Assembly: GCF_031453975.1 (NCBI RefSeq)
Contig: NZ_JAVDPW010000010.1
Location: 1 to 64,000, forward strand
From: Inquilinus ginsengisoli_A
GTDB lineage: Bacteria; Pseudomonadota; Alphaproteobacteria; DSM-16000; Inquilinaceae
Direction: 5' to 3'
DNA: 64,000 bases
Part shown: positions 8,503-16,967 of the stretch, in pieces
Layout: every line of letters begins with the position of its first letter
Numbering within the stretch: position 1 is the stretch's first letter
Position numbers and translations under genes: made by a program
The notes under the pieces: generated by a model
The model's database searches: none
What the model saw: only the letters and a program-made list of their open reading frames with translations
What the model was told of the DNA's origin: nothing

Positions 8503-9330
8503 TCAGGAGGCGTTGGCGGCCTTCGGCGGGCGCGGCGCACGGGCCTTGGTGATGGCCATGGCCAGCGTCTTGTGCATCAGGGCGTTGCCGGCGACGACCG
8601 TGTCGGCCTTCAGCGCCGGGCTCTTGCCGTCGATGTCGGTGGCGAAGCCCCCGGCCTCCTGCACCAGCACGATGCCGGCGGCGACGTCCCACGGGTTCAG
8701 TGACGTCTCCCAGAAACCGTCGAAGCGGGCGGCGGCGACATAGGCGAGGTCGAGCGACGCCGCCCCCATCCGGCGGATGCCGGAGACATGGGGCATGATC
8801 ATCGCCAGCTCGCGCTGGAAGCCGATGCTGTCGCCGCGGCCCTTGAACGGCATGCCGGTGCCGATCAGCGCGTCGGCCAGGTTCGAGCGGCTGGAGACGC
8901 GCAGGCGGCGGTCGTTGAGATAGGCGCCGACGCCCCGTTCCGCCCAGTACAGCTCGTCCGTCACCGGGTTGAAGATCACGCCGGCGACCGGCACGCCTTC
9001 CTGCTCCAGCGCGATCGAGATCGCGAAATGCGGGATGCCGTGCAGGAAGTTGGTGGTGCCGTCGAGCGGGTCGACGATCCAGCGCCGGTCCTTGTCCTCA
9101 CCCTCGACCGCGCCGCCTTCCTCCATCAGCCAGCCGAAGCGGGGCCGCGCCCGGGTCAGCTCCTGGCGCAGGGTGTCCTCGGCCTTGAGGTCGGCGGCGG
9201 AGACGAAATCGGCCGGCCCCTTGCGGCTGACCTGCAGGTTCTCGACCTCGCCGAAATCTCGGACGAGGCCGCGCCCGGCCTTCTGGGCCGCGCGGATCAT
9301 GACGGTGATGAGGGGGGAACGTCCGGCCAT
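8503..9330 (-). CDS. suhB: Inositol monophosphatase family protein
   Basis: This 275-residue cytoplasmic Mg-dependent phosphatase has the metal-binding motifs of the family: EEGG near 70-73, DPLDGTTN at 87-94 and WDVAAG at 214-219. Length and motif spacing match SuhB-type inositol-1-phosphatases. It starts 9 bases after efp, an arrangement often seen in alphaproteobacteria, so the two are probably cotranscribed. The substrate could be inositol-1-phosphate or another small sugar phosphate; the motifs also occur in CysQ-like enzymes. A lysine/proline-rich tail (RAPRPPKAANAS) extends past the fold. Confidence 0.85.
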   Translation of the reverse strand: MAGRSPLITVMIRAAQKAGRGLVRDFGEVENLQVSRKGPADFVSAADLKAEDTLRQELTRARPRFGWLMEEGGAVEGEDKDRRWIVDPLDGTTNFLHGIPHFAISIALEQEGVPVAGVIFNPVTDELYWAERGVGAYLNDRRLRVSSRSNLADALIGTGMPFKGRGDSIGFQRELAMIMPHVSGIRRMGAASLDLAYVAAARFDGFWETSLNPWDVAAGIVLVQEAGGFATDIDGKSPALKADTVVAGNALMHKTLAMAITKARAPRPPKAANAS

Positions 9331-9339
9331 AAGGGGGTA

Positions 9340-9906
9340 TCAGTCCTTCGCGCGCTCGAGATAAGTGCCGTCGGCCGTATTGACGACGATCCGGGTGCCC
9401 GAGGCGATGTGCGGCGGAACCATGACGCGCACGCCGTTCTCGAGCAGGGCCGGCTTGTAGGAGGAGGAGGCGGTCTGCCCCTTCACCACCGGGTCGGCTT
9501 CGCTGATGGTCATGGTGACGGTCTGCGGCAGCTCGACCGAGAGGGGCGAGCCCTCATGCACGGTCACAGTGCAGACCATGCCTTCCTGCAGGAAGCGGGC
9601 CGGTTCGCCGACCACGTCGGCCGGGACCTGGGTCTGCTCGAAGCTCTCATTGTCCATGAAGGTGTAGTGATCGCCTTCCTGGTACAGGAACTGCATCTCG
9701 TGTTCGTCGAGACGGGCGCGCTCCACCGTTTCCTGGGTGCGGAAACGCTGCTGCGTCTTGGTGCCGGTGCGGGCGTCCTTCATCTCGACCTGGATGATGG
9801 CGTTGCCCTTGCCCGGCTGGATGATCTCGATCTTGGTCACGAGCATCAGCTTGCCCTCGTGCTCGAGGACGTTGCCCGGCCGGATCGTGATGGCGTTGAC
9901 CTTCAT
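9340..9906 (-). CDS. efp: Translation elongation factor EF-P
   Basis: This is a 188-residue protein of normal EF-P length. It has the N-terminal KOW-like domain and two OB-fold domains, ending PPHIASGTRIVVNTADGTYLERAKD. The modification loop reads QPGKGNA, with Lys33 as the residue that EpmA would beta-lysylate, matching the Lys34 loop of Escherichia coli. EF-P rescues ribosomes stalled on polyproline, and this window encodes several proline-rich proteins, such as TonB. It is divergent from epmA, with about 210 bases between the two starts, and is followed closely by suhB. Confidence 0.95.
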   Translation of the reverse strand: MKVNAITIRPGNVLEHEGKLMLVTKIEIIQPGKGNAIIQVEMKDARTGTKTQQRFRTQETVERARLDEHEMQFLYQEGDHYTFMDNESFEQTQVPADVVGEPARFLQEGMVCTVTVHEGSPLSVELPQTVTMTISEADPVVKGQTASSSYKPALLENGVRVMVPPHIASGTRIVVNTADGTYLERAKD

Positions 9907-10117
9907 GGCGGATCTTCTGACAGAAATGCGTGTCGCGCCCCACTGGCGCGCCGGGGCGGCACGACAAAGGCGGCGCGATGGGCGCGGACCCTAGCAGCAA
10001 GTCCCGGCAAGGGCAACGTCGAGTCGGCGGAAGTCTGCGGGAGACGGCGCGATGCGGCCGCTGCGCCGCGCCGCTCGACCTGCTATCGAAGGGCCGATGG
10101 CAGGATCAGGTGACGAC

Positions 10118-11215
10118 ATGGCGACGGAAACCGGCATTCGGGGCTTGCGCGGCCGCTGGTGGCAGAGCGGCGTCTACGCCCGCAAGCGGCCCTATCTGGA
10201 GGCGCGGGCCCGGATCACGGCGGCGGTGCGGCGGGTCTTCGCCGAGCGCGGCTTCCTCGAGGTCGACACCCCGGCGCTGCAGGTCTCGCCCGGGCTGGAG
10301 CCGCATCTAGTGGCGTTCCGGACCGAGCTGCGCGGCCCGCATCCGGACGATTCGCAGGCGCTGTACCTGCACACCAGCCCTGAATTCGCGATGAAGAAGC
10401 TGCTGGCGGCCGGGCTGGAGCGGATCTTCCAGCTCAGCCACGTCTTCCGCAACGCCGAGCGCTCCGCCACCCACCATCCCGAATTCTCGATGATCGAGTG
10501 GTACCGGGCGGGCGAGGGCTACCGGGTGCTGATCGACGACTGCAAGGCGCTGTTCCAGGCCGCGGCAAAGGCGGCTGGTCGAGACCGGCTGTCGTGGCGC
10601 GGCCAGGAGTGCGACCCCTTCGCCGAATGGCGGGTGCTGACGGTGCAGCAGGCGTTCCAGGAATTCGCCGGCATCGACCTGCTGGCGACGGCGCCCGACC
10701 CGCTGGCGCCGGACCTCACGGCTCTGAACGCGGCGACCACCGCGATCGGCATCCCGGCCCGCGACGGCGACCGCTGGGACGACTTGTTCTTCCGTGTGTT
10801 CCTGGAGCGGATCGAGCCTCGGCTCGGCCTCGGCAGCCCCTGCGTGCTGACCGACTACCCGCTGTCGATGGCGGCGCTGTCGCGGCCCAACCCGGACGAC
10901 CCGCGCACCGCCGAGCGCTTCGAGCTCTATGTCGGCGGGCTGGAGCTGGCCAACGCCTTCGGCGAGCTGACCGACGTCGAGGCCCAGCGCGCCCGGTTCG
11001 AGGCCGACATGGACCTGAAGCAGCAGCTCTACGGCGTGCGCTATCCGATCGACGAGGACTTCCTGGCGGCGCTCGATCCCGACCGTGGCGGCGGCCTTCC
11101 CGATTGCAGCGGGATCGCGCTAGGCTTCGACCGCCTGGTGATGCTTGCGACCGGCGCCGATCACATCGATGACGTGCTGTGGGCGCCCGTCATCGGAACG
11201 ATGGTCGCGCGCTGA
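10118..11215 (+). CDS. epmA: EF-P--(R)-beta-lysine ligase EpmA (PoxA/GenX/YjeA)
   Basis: This 365-residue class II aminoacyl-tRNA synthetase-like enzyme lacks the anticodon-binding domain. Visible features are the motif 2 region (FRNAERSATHHPEFSMIEWY) and the motif 3 region (SGIALGFDRLVMLA). It attaches beta-lysine to the conserved lysine of EF-P, whose gene is divergent next door. ATG 10118 was chosen because AGGTGA sits five bases upstream; ATG 10097 with GAAGGG upstream would add seven residues. The partner aminomutase gene epmB is not in the window. The length is slightly above the usual 325. Confidence 0.9.
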   Translation: MATETGIRGLRGRWWQSGVYARKRPYLEARARITAAVRRVFAERGFLEVDTPALQVSPGLEPHLVAFRTELRGPHPDDSQALYLHTSPEFAMKKLLAAGLERIFQLSHVFRNAERSATHHPEFSMIEWYRAGEGYRVLIDDCKALFQAAAKAAGRDRLSWRGQECDPFAEWRVLTVQQAFQEFAGIDLLATAPDPLAPDLTALNAATTAIGIPARDGDRWDDLFFRVFLERIEPRLGLGSPCVLTDYPLSMAALSRPNPDDPRTAERFELYVGGLELANAFGELTDVEAQRARFEADMDLKQQLYGVRYPIDEDFLAALDPDRGGGLPDCSGIALGFDRLVMLATGADHIDDVLWAPVIGTMVAR

Positions 11216-11285
11216 GCGTTCTGGCATGACCGCCCCAGGGCGGTGTTCCGTCCCCAAGGCGGTGTTCGTCGATCCGGAGAAGCTG

Positions 11286-12230
11286 ATGATCCTGCACCCC
11301 GACTGCGAAGCGTATCTGGCGGCGGTGGAGCGCTGGCGGGAAGAGACCAGCATCCAGTCCTGGGCGGATATCGGAGCGGATCGGGCCAAGGCGACGTTCA
11401 GCCAGCTCAAGCTGTCGCGGATGCCGCCGTTGCCGGAGATGGACCTGGCCGAGGATTACGAGATCGAAGGCCGCGCCGGGCCGCGCCGGGTGCGCATCCT
11501 GCGGCCGAAGGGGGCGGGCACCGGCCCGCTGCCGGTGGCGCTGTACTTCCATGGCGGCGGCTATGTGATGGGCGGTATCGACGAGAGCGAGGACGAGGCC
11601 CGGCGGATCGCCGCCAACACGCCGGCCCTGGTGATCTCGGCCAGCTACCGCCTGGGCCCGGACCATCCGTTCCCGGCAGCGATCGACGACGCCTATGACG
11701 CGCTGCTGTGGACCGCCCACCATGCCGCGCATTTCGGCGGCGACGCGCGCCGGCTGATGGTCGGCGGCACCAGCGCGGGCGCCGGGCTGGCCGCCGCGAT
11801 CAGCCGCCTGGCTGCGACCGAGAACGGGCCGCGCATCGCCCTGACCTACCTGCTGTGCCCCTGGCTGGACCTGACCATGAGCCAGCATTCGGTGCTGGAC
11901 TACGGCGAGGGCTACGGGCTGGACCGGGTCGACCTGGAATGGTTCCGGCAATGCTATCTCGGGCCGGACGAGCCGGCCGACCACCCACTGGCCTCGCCGA
12001 CCCTGCATCCGGTGCCGCCGCGGTTGCCGAAGACCTTCATCCTGGCGGCCGAATGCGACCCGCTGCGCGACGAGGCCCGGGTCTATGCCCGCAAGCTGAA
12101 GGAAGCGAAGATCCCGGTCTCCTACGTCCTGGCGCCGGGCATGATCCACGCCTTCAACGTGCTGACCCACCTGATCCCCGCCGGCCTGCCGCACATCGCC
12201 GCGATCGACGAGGCGCTGCGGGGGGTGTGA
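11286..12230 (+). CDS. Alpha/beta hydrolase, hormone-sensitive-lipase (HGGG) family esterase
   Basis: This is a 314-residue soluble esterase or lipase. It has the oxyanion-hole motif YFHGGGYVMGG, the nucleophile elbow GTSAGAG, an acidic residue in AECDPLRDEA and the histidine in GMIHAFN, giving a complete Ser-Asp-His triad in HSL-family order. ATG 11286 is chosen because GGAG lies six bases upstream; an ATG at 11226 in the same frame would add 20 residues. It begins 70 bases after epmA on the same strand but need not be cotranscribed. The substrate cannot be told from sequence; short-chain acyl esters are typical of the family. Confidence 0.8.
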   Translation: MILHPDCEAYLAAVERWREETSIQSWADIGADRAKATFSQLKLSRMPPLPEMDLAEDYEIEGRAGPRRVRILRPKGAGTGPLPVALYFHGGGYVMGGIDESEDEARRIAANTPALVISASYRLGPDHPFPAAIDDAYDALLWTAHHAAHFGGDARRLMVGGTSAGAGLAAAISRLAATENGPRIALTYLLCPWLDLTMSQHSVLDYGEGYGLDRVDLEWFRQCYLGPDEPADHPLASPTLHPVPPRLPKTFILAAECDPLRDEARVYARKLKEAKIPVSYVLAPGMIHAFNVLTHLIPAGLPHIAAIDEALRGV

Positions 12231-12296
12231 GGGGAGGCGGCCGAGTGGCCCGCGCTTCCACGATGGCCGTCCTCGGGTTCGACCCACCTCACTCAC

Positions 12297-12387
12297 TGTC
12301 ATTGCCCGGCTTGACCGGGCAATCCAGGGGCCACCAAGAGCGGTTCTGGCCGCCCCTGGATGCCACGGTCAAGCCGTGGCATGACAA
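12297..12387 (+). repeat. Compound double-hairpin intergenic repeat, copy 1
   Basis: Two palindromic arms flank a conserved core. The left arm is a TGCCCGG-CTTGA-CCGGGCA hairpin and the right arm is a TGCCACGG-TCAA-GCCGTGGCA hairpin. Between them are ATCCAGGGG, an AGAGCGGTTCT core and CCCCTGGAT. The TGTCAT...ATGACA ends also pair, so the whole element can fold as one long imperfect palindrome. Its near-identical relative at 57355-57445 lies in the opposite orientation, and a third copy at 35434-35525 has altered arm stems. It sits between the convergent esterase and nfeD genes. Confidence 0.85.
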
Positions 12388-12445
12388 TTCTGGATAAAGA
12401 TCTCGATATAAATCAAAATACTATAAAGAAAATCTAATGTTCTAC
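12388..12445. other. AT-rich patch between convergent genes
   Basis: About 58 bases are roughly two-thirds A or T, in a window that is close to 70% GC. It lies directly after repeat copy 1 and just past the stop of the minus-strand nfeD gene. Read on the minus strand it contains T-rich runs such as TTTTCTTTATAG. It may act as a transcription end zone for nfeD or be the remnant of an insertion; I see no open frame or clear hairpin in it. Confidence 0.4.
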
Positions 12446-12452
12446 GCGAACT

Positions 12453-12899
12453 CTACTCCACCTCGCGCTCGACCCTGAAGCGCGTCCCGCTCACGCCGGC
12501 GATGCGGATGCGGGTGCCGGCGGGCAGGTCCGGGCCTTCGGCGCCCCAGGTGGTCTCGCCGACCCGGATGCGGCCGGTGCCGTTGGCGATCGGTTCGGTC
12601 AGCGTCACCACCCGGCCGATATACTGCTCGCCGCGGCGGTTCAGCGTCGGCTGGTCGCTGGCCTCGGTCCGCGGCTTCAGATAGACCCGCCAGGCGACGA
12701 CGGACGCCACCGAGAGCACGGCGAAGACCAGGACCTGCGCTTCCCATCCGACCGCCGGAATCAGCCAGGACAGGATCCCGACCACCGCGGCCGAGATGGC
12801 GAGCCAGAGGAAGAAGGTGGCAGGGACCATGACCTCGAGGATCAGCAGCACCACCGCTGCGATCCACCACCACCAGAATTCGGGGCCGTTCACCATCAT
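12453..12899 (-). CDS. NfeD family membrane protein
   Basis: This 148-residue protein has transmembrane helices in the first 75 residues (WWWWIAAVVLLILEVMVPATFF and two more). A C-terminal OB-like NfeD domain contains GRVVTLTEPIANGTGRIRVGETTW, the usual family core. It is the short NfeD form without a protease domain. Its ATG overlaps the SPFH gene stop as ATGA, the classic NfeD-stomatin pairing in which NfeD is thought to assist or regulate the membrane SPFH oligomer. Cellular function is not established beyond membrane quality control. Confidence 0.85.
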   Translation of the reverse strand: MMVNGPEFWWWWIAAVVLLILEVMVPATFFLWLAISAAVVGILSWLIPAVGWEAQVLVFAVLSVASVVAWRVYLKPRTEASDQPTLNRRGEQYIGRVVTLTEPIANGTGRIRVGETTWGAEGPDLPAGTRIRIAGVSGTRFRVEREVE

Positions 12900-13900
12900 G
12901 GCTTCGGGGCCCAGGGCCCGCCCTCCGGCGCCGGCGGATCGGCCGGACGGCGGGGCGGCAGCGCCTGCGGCGCAGCGCCGTCTCGACCCAAGGCCTCACG
13001 CGCGATCTCGGCAATGCCGCCGATGGCGCCGATCACATTGGCGGCATCGAGCGGCAGGAACAGCACCTTGTGGTTCGGGGCGCTGGCCATCGCCTTCAGC
13101 GAATCGACGTATTTGGTGGCGACGAAGTAGTTCAGCGCCTGCACGCTGCCATTGGCGATGGCCTCGCTGACCATGCCGGTCGCCTTGGCCTCGGCCTCGG
13201 CGGAGCGCTCGCGCGCCTCGGCATCGCGGAACGCCGCCTCGCGCCGGCCCTCGGATTCCAGGATCGCCGCCTGCTTCAGGCCCTCGGCGCGCAGGATCTG
13301 CGCCTGCCGGGTGCCCTCGGCCTCGAGGATGGTGGCGCGGCGGTCGCGCTCGGCCTTCATCTGCCGGCCCATGCTCTCGACCAGGTCGCGCGGCGGGGTG
13401 ATGTCGCGGATCTCGATGCGGGTGACCTTGACGCCCCAGGGCTCGGTGGCGTCGTCGACCACCTTCATCAGCCGGACGTTGATCTGGTCGCGGTTCGACA
13501 GCAGCTCGTCGAGGTCCATCGAGCCCATCACCGTGCGGATGTTGGTCATGGTCAGGTTGATGATCGCCGATTCGAGGTTGCCGACCTCGTAGGCCGCCTT
13601 GGCCGCGTCCAGCACCTGGTAGAAGATTACGCCGTCGACCGTCACCATGGCGTTGTCCTTGGTGATGATCTCCTGCTGCGGCACCTCCAGCACCGTCTCC
13701 ATCATCGACAGCTTGGCGCCGATCTGGTCGACGAAGGGCACGATCAGGTTCAGGCCGGGGCGCAGCGTGCGGGTGTAGCGGCCGAAGCGCTCCACCGTCC
13801 ATTCGCGGCCCTGCGGGACCGACTTCACCCCCATGAAGATGACCAGGACCGCCAGGACCAGAATGGCGATGACGATGATCGCGAAGGGCGAGAACGGCAT
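12896..13900 (-). CDS. SPFH/Band 7 (stomatin/QmcA-like) membrane protein
   Basis: This is a 334-residue protein with one N-terminal transmembrane helix (FAIIVIAILVLAVLVIFMGV). An SPFH domain (VPQGREWTVERFGRYTRTLRPGLN and AMVTVDGVIFYQVLDA) comes next, then a charged helical region rich in EAEGTRQAQILRAEGLKQ repeats that form the coiled coil. It probably assembles into large rings on the inner membrane and may modulate FtsH-type proteolysis. ATG 13900 begins with MPFSPF; an in-frame GTG at 13933 would add 11 residues, and neither has a strong ribosome site. It is translationally coupled to nfeD. Confidence 0.85.
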   Translation of the reverse strand: MPFSPFAIIVIAILVLAVLVIFMGVKSVPQGREWTVERFGRYTRTLRPGLNLIVPFVDQIGAKLSMMETVLEVPQQEIITKDNAMVTVDGVIFYQVLDAAKAAYEVGNLESAIINLTMTNIRTVMGSMDLDELLSNRDQINVRLMKVVDDATEPWGVKVTRIEIRDITPPRDLVESMGRQMKAERDRRATILEAEGTRQAQILRAEGLKQAAILESEGRREAAFRDAEARERSAEAEAKATGMVSEAIANGSVQALNYFVATKYVDSLKAMASAPNHKVLFLPLDAANVIGAIGGIAEIAREALGRDGAAPQALPPRRPADPPAPEGGPWAPKP

Positions 13901-14049
13901 GGTGAGTATCGCTCGTAGTGGCGGCTTGGCCACAGTGTGCCATAGCGGCCGGGTGGCCGGACGGATTATTTCACCAGAACTTTATGGCGGAAACGCAGCC
14001 GGCGGCGGCGCAGCGGCTCGGATCGCCGCCGGCCTGCAACTCGGCCGAT

Positions 14050-14838
14050 TCAAGGCTCGAACTGCTCCTTGAGGATGCGCTCCTCCAGGGTCTTGCCGGG
14101 GTCGAACAGCAGGGTCAGCGACACCTCCTGGTCTTCGGCGATCTCGACCCGGACGACGTTGCGCACCTCGGTCGAATCGGCCACGGCGCTGACCGGGCGC
14201 TTCGGCACCTCGAGGATGTCGAAGACGATGGTCGCCTTCTGCGGCAGCAGGGCGCCGCGCCAGCGGCGGGGCCGGAAGGCGCTGATCGGGGTCAGCGCCA
14301 GGATGCCGGCGCTGAGCGGGATGATCGGGCCATGCGCCGAGAGGTTGTAGGCGGTGCTGCCGGCCGGGGTCGAGACGATCGCCCCGTCGCAGATCAGCTC
14401 CGACATCCGCTCGATGCCGTCGATGGTGATCCGCAGCTTCGCCGTCTGCCGGGTCTGGCGCAGCAACGACACCTCGTTGATGCCCAGCGCCTCGTGCACC
14501 GCGCCGTCCGTGGTGGTCGCCCGCATCCGCAGCGGGTGCAGGATCACGGTGCGCGCCGCCGCCACCCGCCACGGCAGGTCCTCCTCATGGAAATCGTTGA
14601 GGAGGAAGCCGACCGAGCCGCAGTTCATGCCGAAGATCGGCCGGCCGCGTTCGACGCAGCGATGCAGCGTCTCCAGCAGGAAGCCGTCGCCGCCCAGCGC
14701 CACGATCGCATCGGCCGTCTCGGGCGGATGCTGGCCCCAGCGGGCGACGAGCCGGGCCTGCGCCGCGAGCGCCTCGGGGGTGTCGGCGGCGACGATCGCC
14801 AGGCGGGGCGGGGCCGGGGGGGGAGTGACGTGGGTCAT
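14050..14838 (-). CDS. nadK: NAD kinase
   Basis: This 262-residue cytoplasmic enzyme phosphorylates NAD to NADP. Motifs seen are GGDGFLLETLH (GGDG at 49-52), MNCGSVGFLLN, the NEV-type segment LGINEVSLLRQ and VSTPAGSTAYNLSAHGP. Length suits the short alphaproteobacterial NadK. The gene stands alone, divergent from the small membrane protein gene at 14987. The extreme C-terminus (ILKEQFEP) is normal. There is no close alternative assignment. Confidence 0.95.
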   Translation of the reverse strand: MTHVTPPPAPPRLAIVAADTPEALAAQARLVARWGQHPPETADAIVALGGDGFLLETLHRCVERGRPIFGMNCGSVGFLLNDFHEEDLPWRVAAARTVILHPLRMRATTTDGAVHEALGINEVSLLRQTRQTAKLRITIDGIERMSELICDGAIVSTPAGSTAYNLSAHGPIIPLSAGILALTPISAFRPRRWRGALLPQKATIVFDILEVPKRPVSAVADSTEVRNVVRVEIAEDQEVSLTLLFDPGKTLEERILKEQFEP

Positions 14839-14895
14839 AGCGCAGGGACTGTAATCGATGTGGAATCCAGGTCCAGTCCGCAGCGTCGGCCCGAC

Positions 14896-14926
14896 CGTGA
14901 ATGTTACCCTTCACGCTGGGTTCACG
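14896..14926 (+). promoter_or_regulatory. CGTGAA/TTCACG repeat cluster, candidate operator
   Basis: CGTGAA at 14896-14901 and TTCACG at 14910-14915 form a perfect inverted repeat around an 8-base spacer. A further TTCACG follows at 14921-14926. The cluster lies 60-90 bases before the start of the small membrane protein gene and just upstream of the divergent nadK start, where an operator or promoter element would be expected. No regulator is known. Confidence 0.4.
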
Positions 14927-14986
14927 GCGGATGGGGGAGAGTGATCAGGCCATCAAGGGGCGATGGCCGTAGAGGGAGGATTGGGG

Positions 14987-15115
14987 ATGATTCCGGCTCT
15001 CGTGGGGATCTTTGTCACGATCGCCGTGCTGCTGTGGCACGCCGGTCTCGATTTCGCGGTCATCACCGCGGGCACTGCCCTGTCGGGCACCATTCTGATG
15101 CTGGCGCTGGCGTGA
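14987..15115 (+). CDS. Small hydrophobic protein, 42 residues
   Basis: An ATG at 14987 is preceded six bases earlier by AGGGAGGA, the strongest ribosome site I noticed in the window. It opens a frame beginning MIPALVGIFVTIAVLLWHAG. The product is almost wholly hydrophobic and could form one or two membrane helices (FVTIAVLLW and ITAGTALSGTILMLALA). Its TGA at 15113-15115 directly abuts the moaA stop codon on the other strand, leaving no spacer. I do not recognise the family. Expression is supported by the ribosome site and by the repeat cluster upstream. Confidence 0.6.
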   Translation: MIPALVGIFVTIAVLLWHAGLDFAVITAGTALSGTILMLALA

Positions 15116-16165
15116 TCAGCCGCCGGTCACGCTCATGTGGCGCGCCACGGCGGGCTGTGTGTGGCGGCGGTCGATGAAGAAGTCGTGGCCCTTGGGCTTG
15201 CGCAGGATGGCCTCGCGGATGGCGGCCTCCAGCGCGGCGTCGGTGGGGTCGGCGCGCAGCGGCGACCGCAGGTCGGCGGCGTCGTCCTGCCCGAGGCACA
15301 TGTAGAGGGTGCCGGTGCAGGTCAGCCGCACCCGGTTGCAGCTTTCGCAGAAATTGTGGGTGAGCGGGGTGATGAAGCCGAGCCTTCCGCCGGTTTCCTC
15401 GACCCGGACATAGCGCGCCGGTCCGCCGGTGCGGTGATCGGTGTCGGCCAGGGTCCAGCGCCGCGCCAGGTCGGCCCGCACCTGCGACAACGGCAGGTAC
15501 TGGTCCAGCCGGGTCTCGCCGCCGATGTCGCCCATCGGCATCACTTCGATCAGCGTCAGGTCGTGGCCGTTCTCGCCGCACCAGCGGATCATCGCGTCGA
15601 ATTCGTCGTCGTTGACGCCCTTCAAGGCCACCGCGTTGATCTTGACCCGGATGCCGGCGGCCTTGGCCGCGGCGATGCCGTCCATCACCTTGTCGAACTT
15701 CCCCCATCGGGTGATGGCCAGGAACTTCGCCGGGTCGAGGGTGTCGAGGCTGACATTGATCCGCCGGACGCCGCACGCCGCCAGGTCTTCGGCGTGGCGG
15801 GCGAGCTGGCTGCCGTTGGTGGTGATCGTCAGCTCCTCCAGCGCGCCGGTGCCCAGGTGCCGCGACAGGTTGCGGATCAGGGTCATCACGTCGCGCCGGA
15901 CCAGCGGTTCGCCGCCGGTCAGCCGCAGCTTGCCGACTCCGAATCGGATGAAGGCGCTGCACAGCCGGTCCAGCTCCTCCAGCGTCAGCAGCTCCGCCTT
16001 CGGCAGAAAGGTCATCTCCTCCGACATGCAGTAGACGCAGCGGAAGTCGCAGCGGTCGGTCACCGACACGCGGAGATACTGGATGGCGCGGCCGAACGGG
16101 TCCACCAGCGGGGCGCTGGAGGTGGGCGAGGGATCGACCGAGGGCGTCTGCGTCTGGATCGTCAT
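15116..16165 (-). CDS. moaA: GTP 3',8-cyclase MoaA
   Basis: This 349-residue radical SAM enzyme carries out the first step of molybdenum cofactor synthesis. The N-terminal 4Fe-4S cluster cysteines are C39, C43 and C46 (CDFRCVYC). The C-terminal cluster motif is CESC followed by a third cysteine 14 residues on (YMCLG). The chain ends in the Gly-Gly tail needed for activity (SVTGG). The start at 16165 (MTIQTQT) fits the family; the frame stays open upstream without homology. mobA lies nearby on the opposite strand; moaC, moaD, moaE and moeA are not in this window. Confidence 0.95.
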   Translation of the reverse strand: MTIQTQTPSVDPSPTSSAPLVDPFGRAIQYLRVSVTDRCDFRCVYCMSEEMTFLPKAELLTLEELDRLCSAFIRFGVGKLRLTGGEPLVRRDVMTLIRNLSRHLGTGALEELTITTNGSQLARHAEDLAACGVRRINVSLDTLDPAKFLAITRWGKFDKVMDGIAAAKAAGIRVKINAVALKGVNDDEFDAMIRWCGENGHDLTLIEVMPMGDIGGETRLDQYLPLSQVRADLARRWTLADTDHRTGGPARYVRVEETGGRLGFITPLTHNFCESCNRVRLTCTGTLYMCLGQDDAADLRSPLRADPTDAALEAAIREAILRKPKGHDFFIDRRHTQPAVARHMSVTGG

Positions 16166-16238
16166 ATACGACAATATAGGACGCTCTTTGACGAAGGCGT
16201 ATGCTTCTTTGCGACATGAGGCGTGACAGAAGGGCCCG

Positions 16239-16967
16239 ATGATCCGGAGACTTGTGGGCGTGGCGCTGCTGGTGGTCGGCGGCTTGCTGCTGTTCGGCGC
16301 CTTGCAGGGCGCGTGGGAGCGCGAGATCTGGCGCGGGAACGCGGTCGAGGTCGACGGGCTGGTGCTGCCGCCCGAGGCCGGGATAAAGCTGGCCCAGACC
16401 ATCCCGGCGCTGGCGGCGGCGAAGACCGTGGTCCGGCTGGGCTATGTCCGTTCGGTCTATGCCGGCCTTGAGACCGGCTTCGCGACGACGCCCCAGCCCG
16501 GCGATCGGGTCGCCGTGCTGATGGACCCGCAGCAGCAGAACCAGGCCGTCCTGAACGATCCCTTGGCGATCTGGGGCGACCAGCTGGTCGCGGGCGTGGT
16601 CGCGCTCGTGCTTGCCCTGGCCGGGCTGGTGATGATGCGCGGCCGGCCGGGCCGCGTGGTGACAGCCGGCGGCGCCACCGCCGCGATCGCCGCCGTCCTC
16701 CGCCAGGTCGCGGCGAAGCAGGCTGGCGCCGATTCTTCCGCCCGGGCCTCGGCGGCCAGGACCGCCTCGGCTGCAACCGCGGCCGTGAAACCGGCGCGCC
16801 CGGTGTTCGCAAGCGTCGTCCAGCGCCACCGCGACGGCATCGTCACGGTCCAGCGGAGCAGCCCGACCGTCACCCGCACGGTCGAGCGGCCCACCGGCGT
16901 CGGGCCGATCCTGATCCTCGCCGTCATCGTCGTGGCCCTGGCCGTTTATCTGGTCATGGCGGCATGA
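16239..16967 (+). CDS. Membrane protein, possible DUF3592-like domain
   Basis: This 242-residue protein has three likely transmembrane helices: residues 4-24, about 115-134 (LVAGVVALVLALAGLVMM) and the C-terminal GPILILAVIVVALAVYLVMA. Between the first two, GYVRSVYAGLE... GDRVAVLMDPQQQNQAVLND resembles DUF3592 proteins, which carry a valency-for-strand membrane-anchored beta domain. An alanine-rich cytoplasmic or periplasmic linker follows. Its stop overlaps the mobA ATG by four bases, so it is translated with mobA, though a link to cofactor synthesis is not obvious. Function unknown. Confidence 0.6.
   Translation: MIRRLVGVALLVVGGLLLFGALQGAWEREIWRGNAVEVDGLVLPPEAGIKLAQTIPALAAAKTVVRLGYVRSVYAGLETGFATTPQPGDRVAVLMDPQQQNQAVLNDPLAIWGDQLVAGVVALVLALAGLVMMRGRPGRVVTAGGATAAIAAVLRQVAAKQAGADSSARASAARTASAATAAVKPARPVFASVVQRHRDGIVTVQRSSPTVTRTVERPTGVGPILILAVIVVALAVYLVMAA

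Noticed and set aside
12227..12295. tRNA-like pattern with a GGGTTCGACCC T-arm and GTGAGG/CCTCAC ends after the esterase gene
   Set aside because: The span is only about 62-68 bases, the anticodon arm does not form and the D-arm is not regular; it also overlaps the esterase stop codon.
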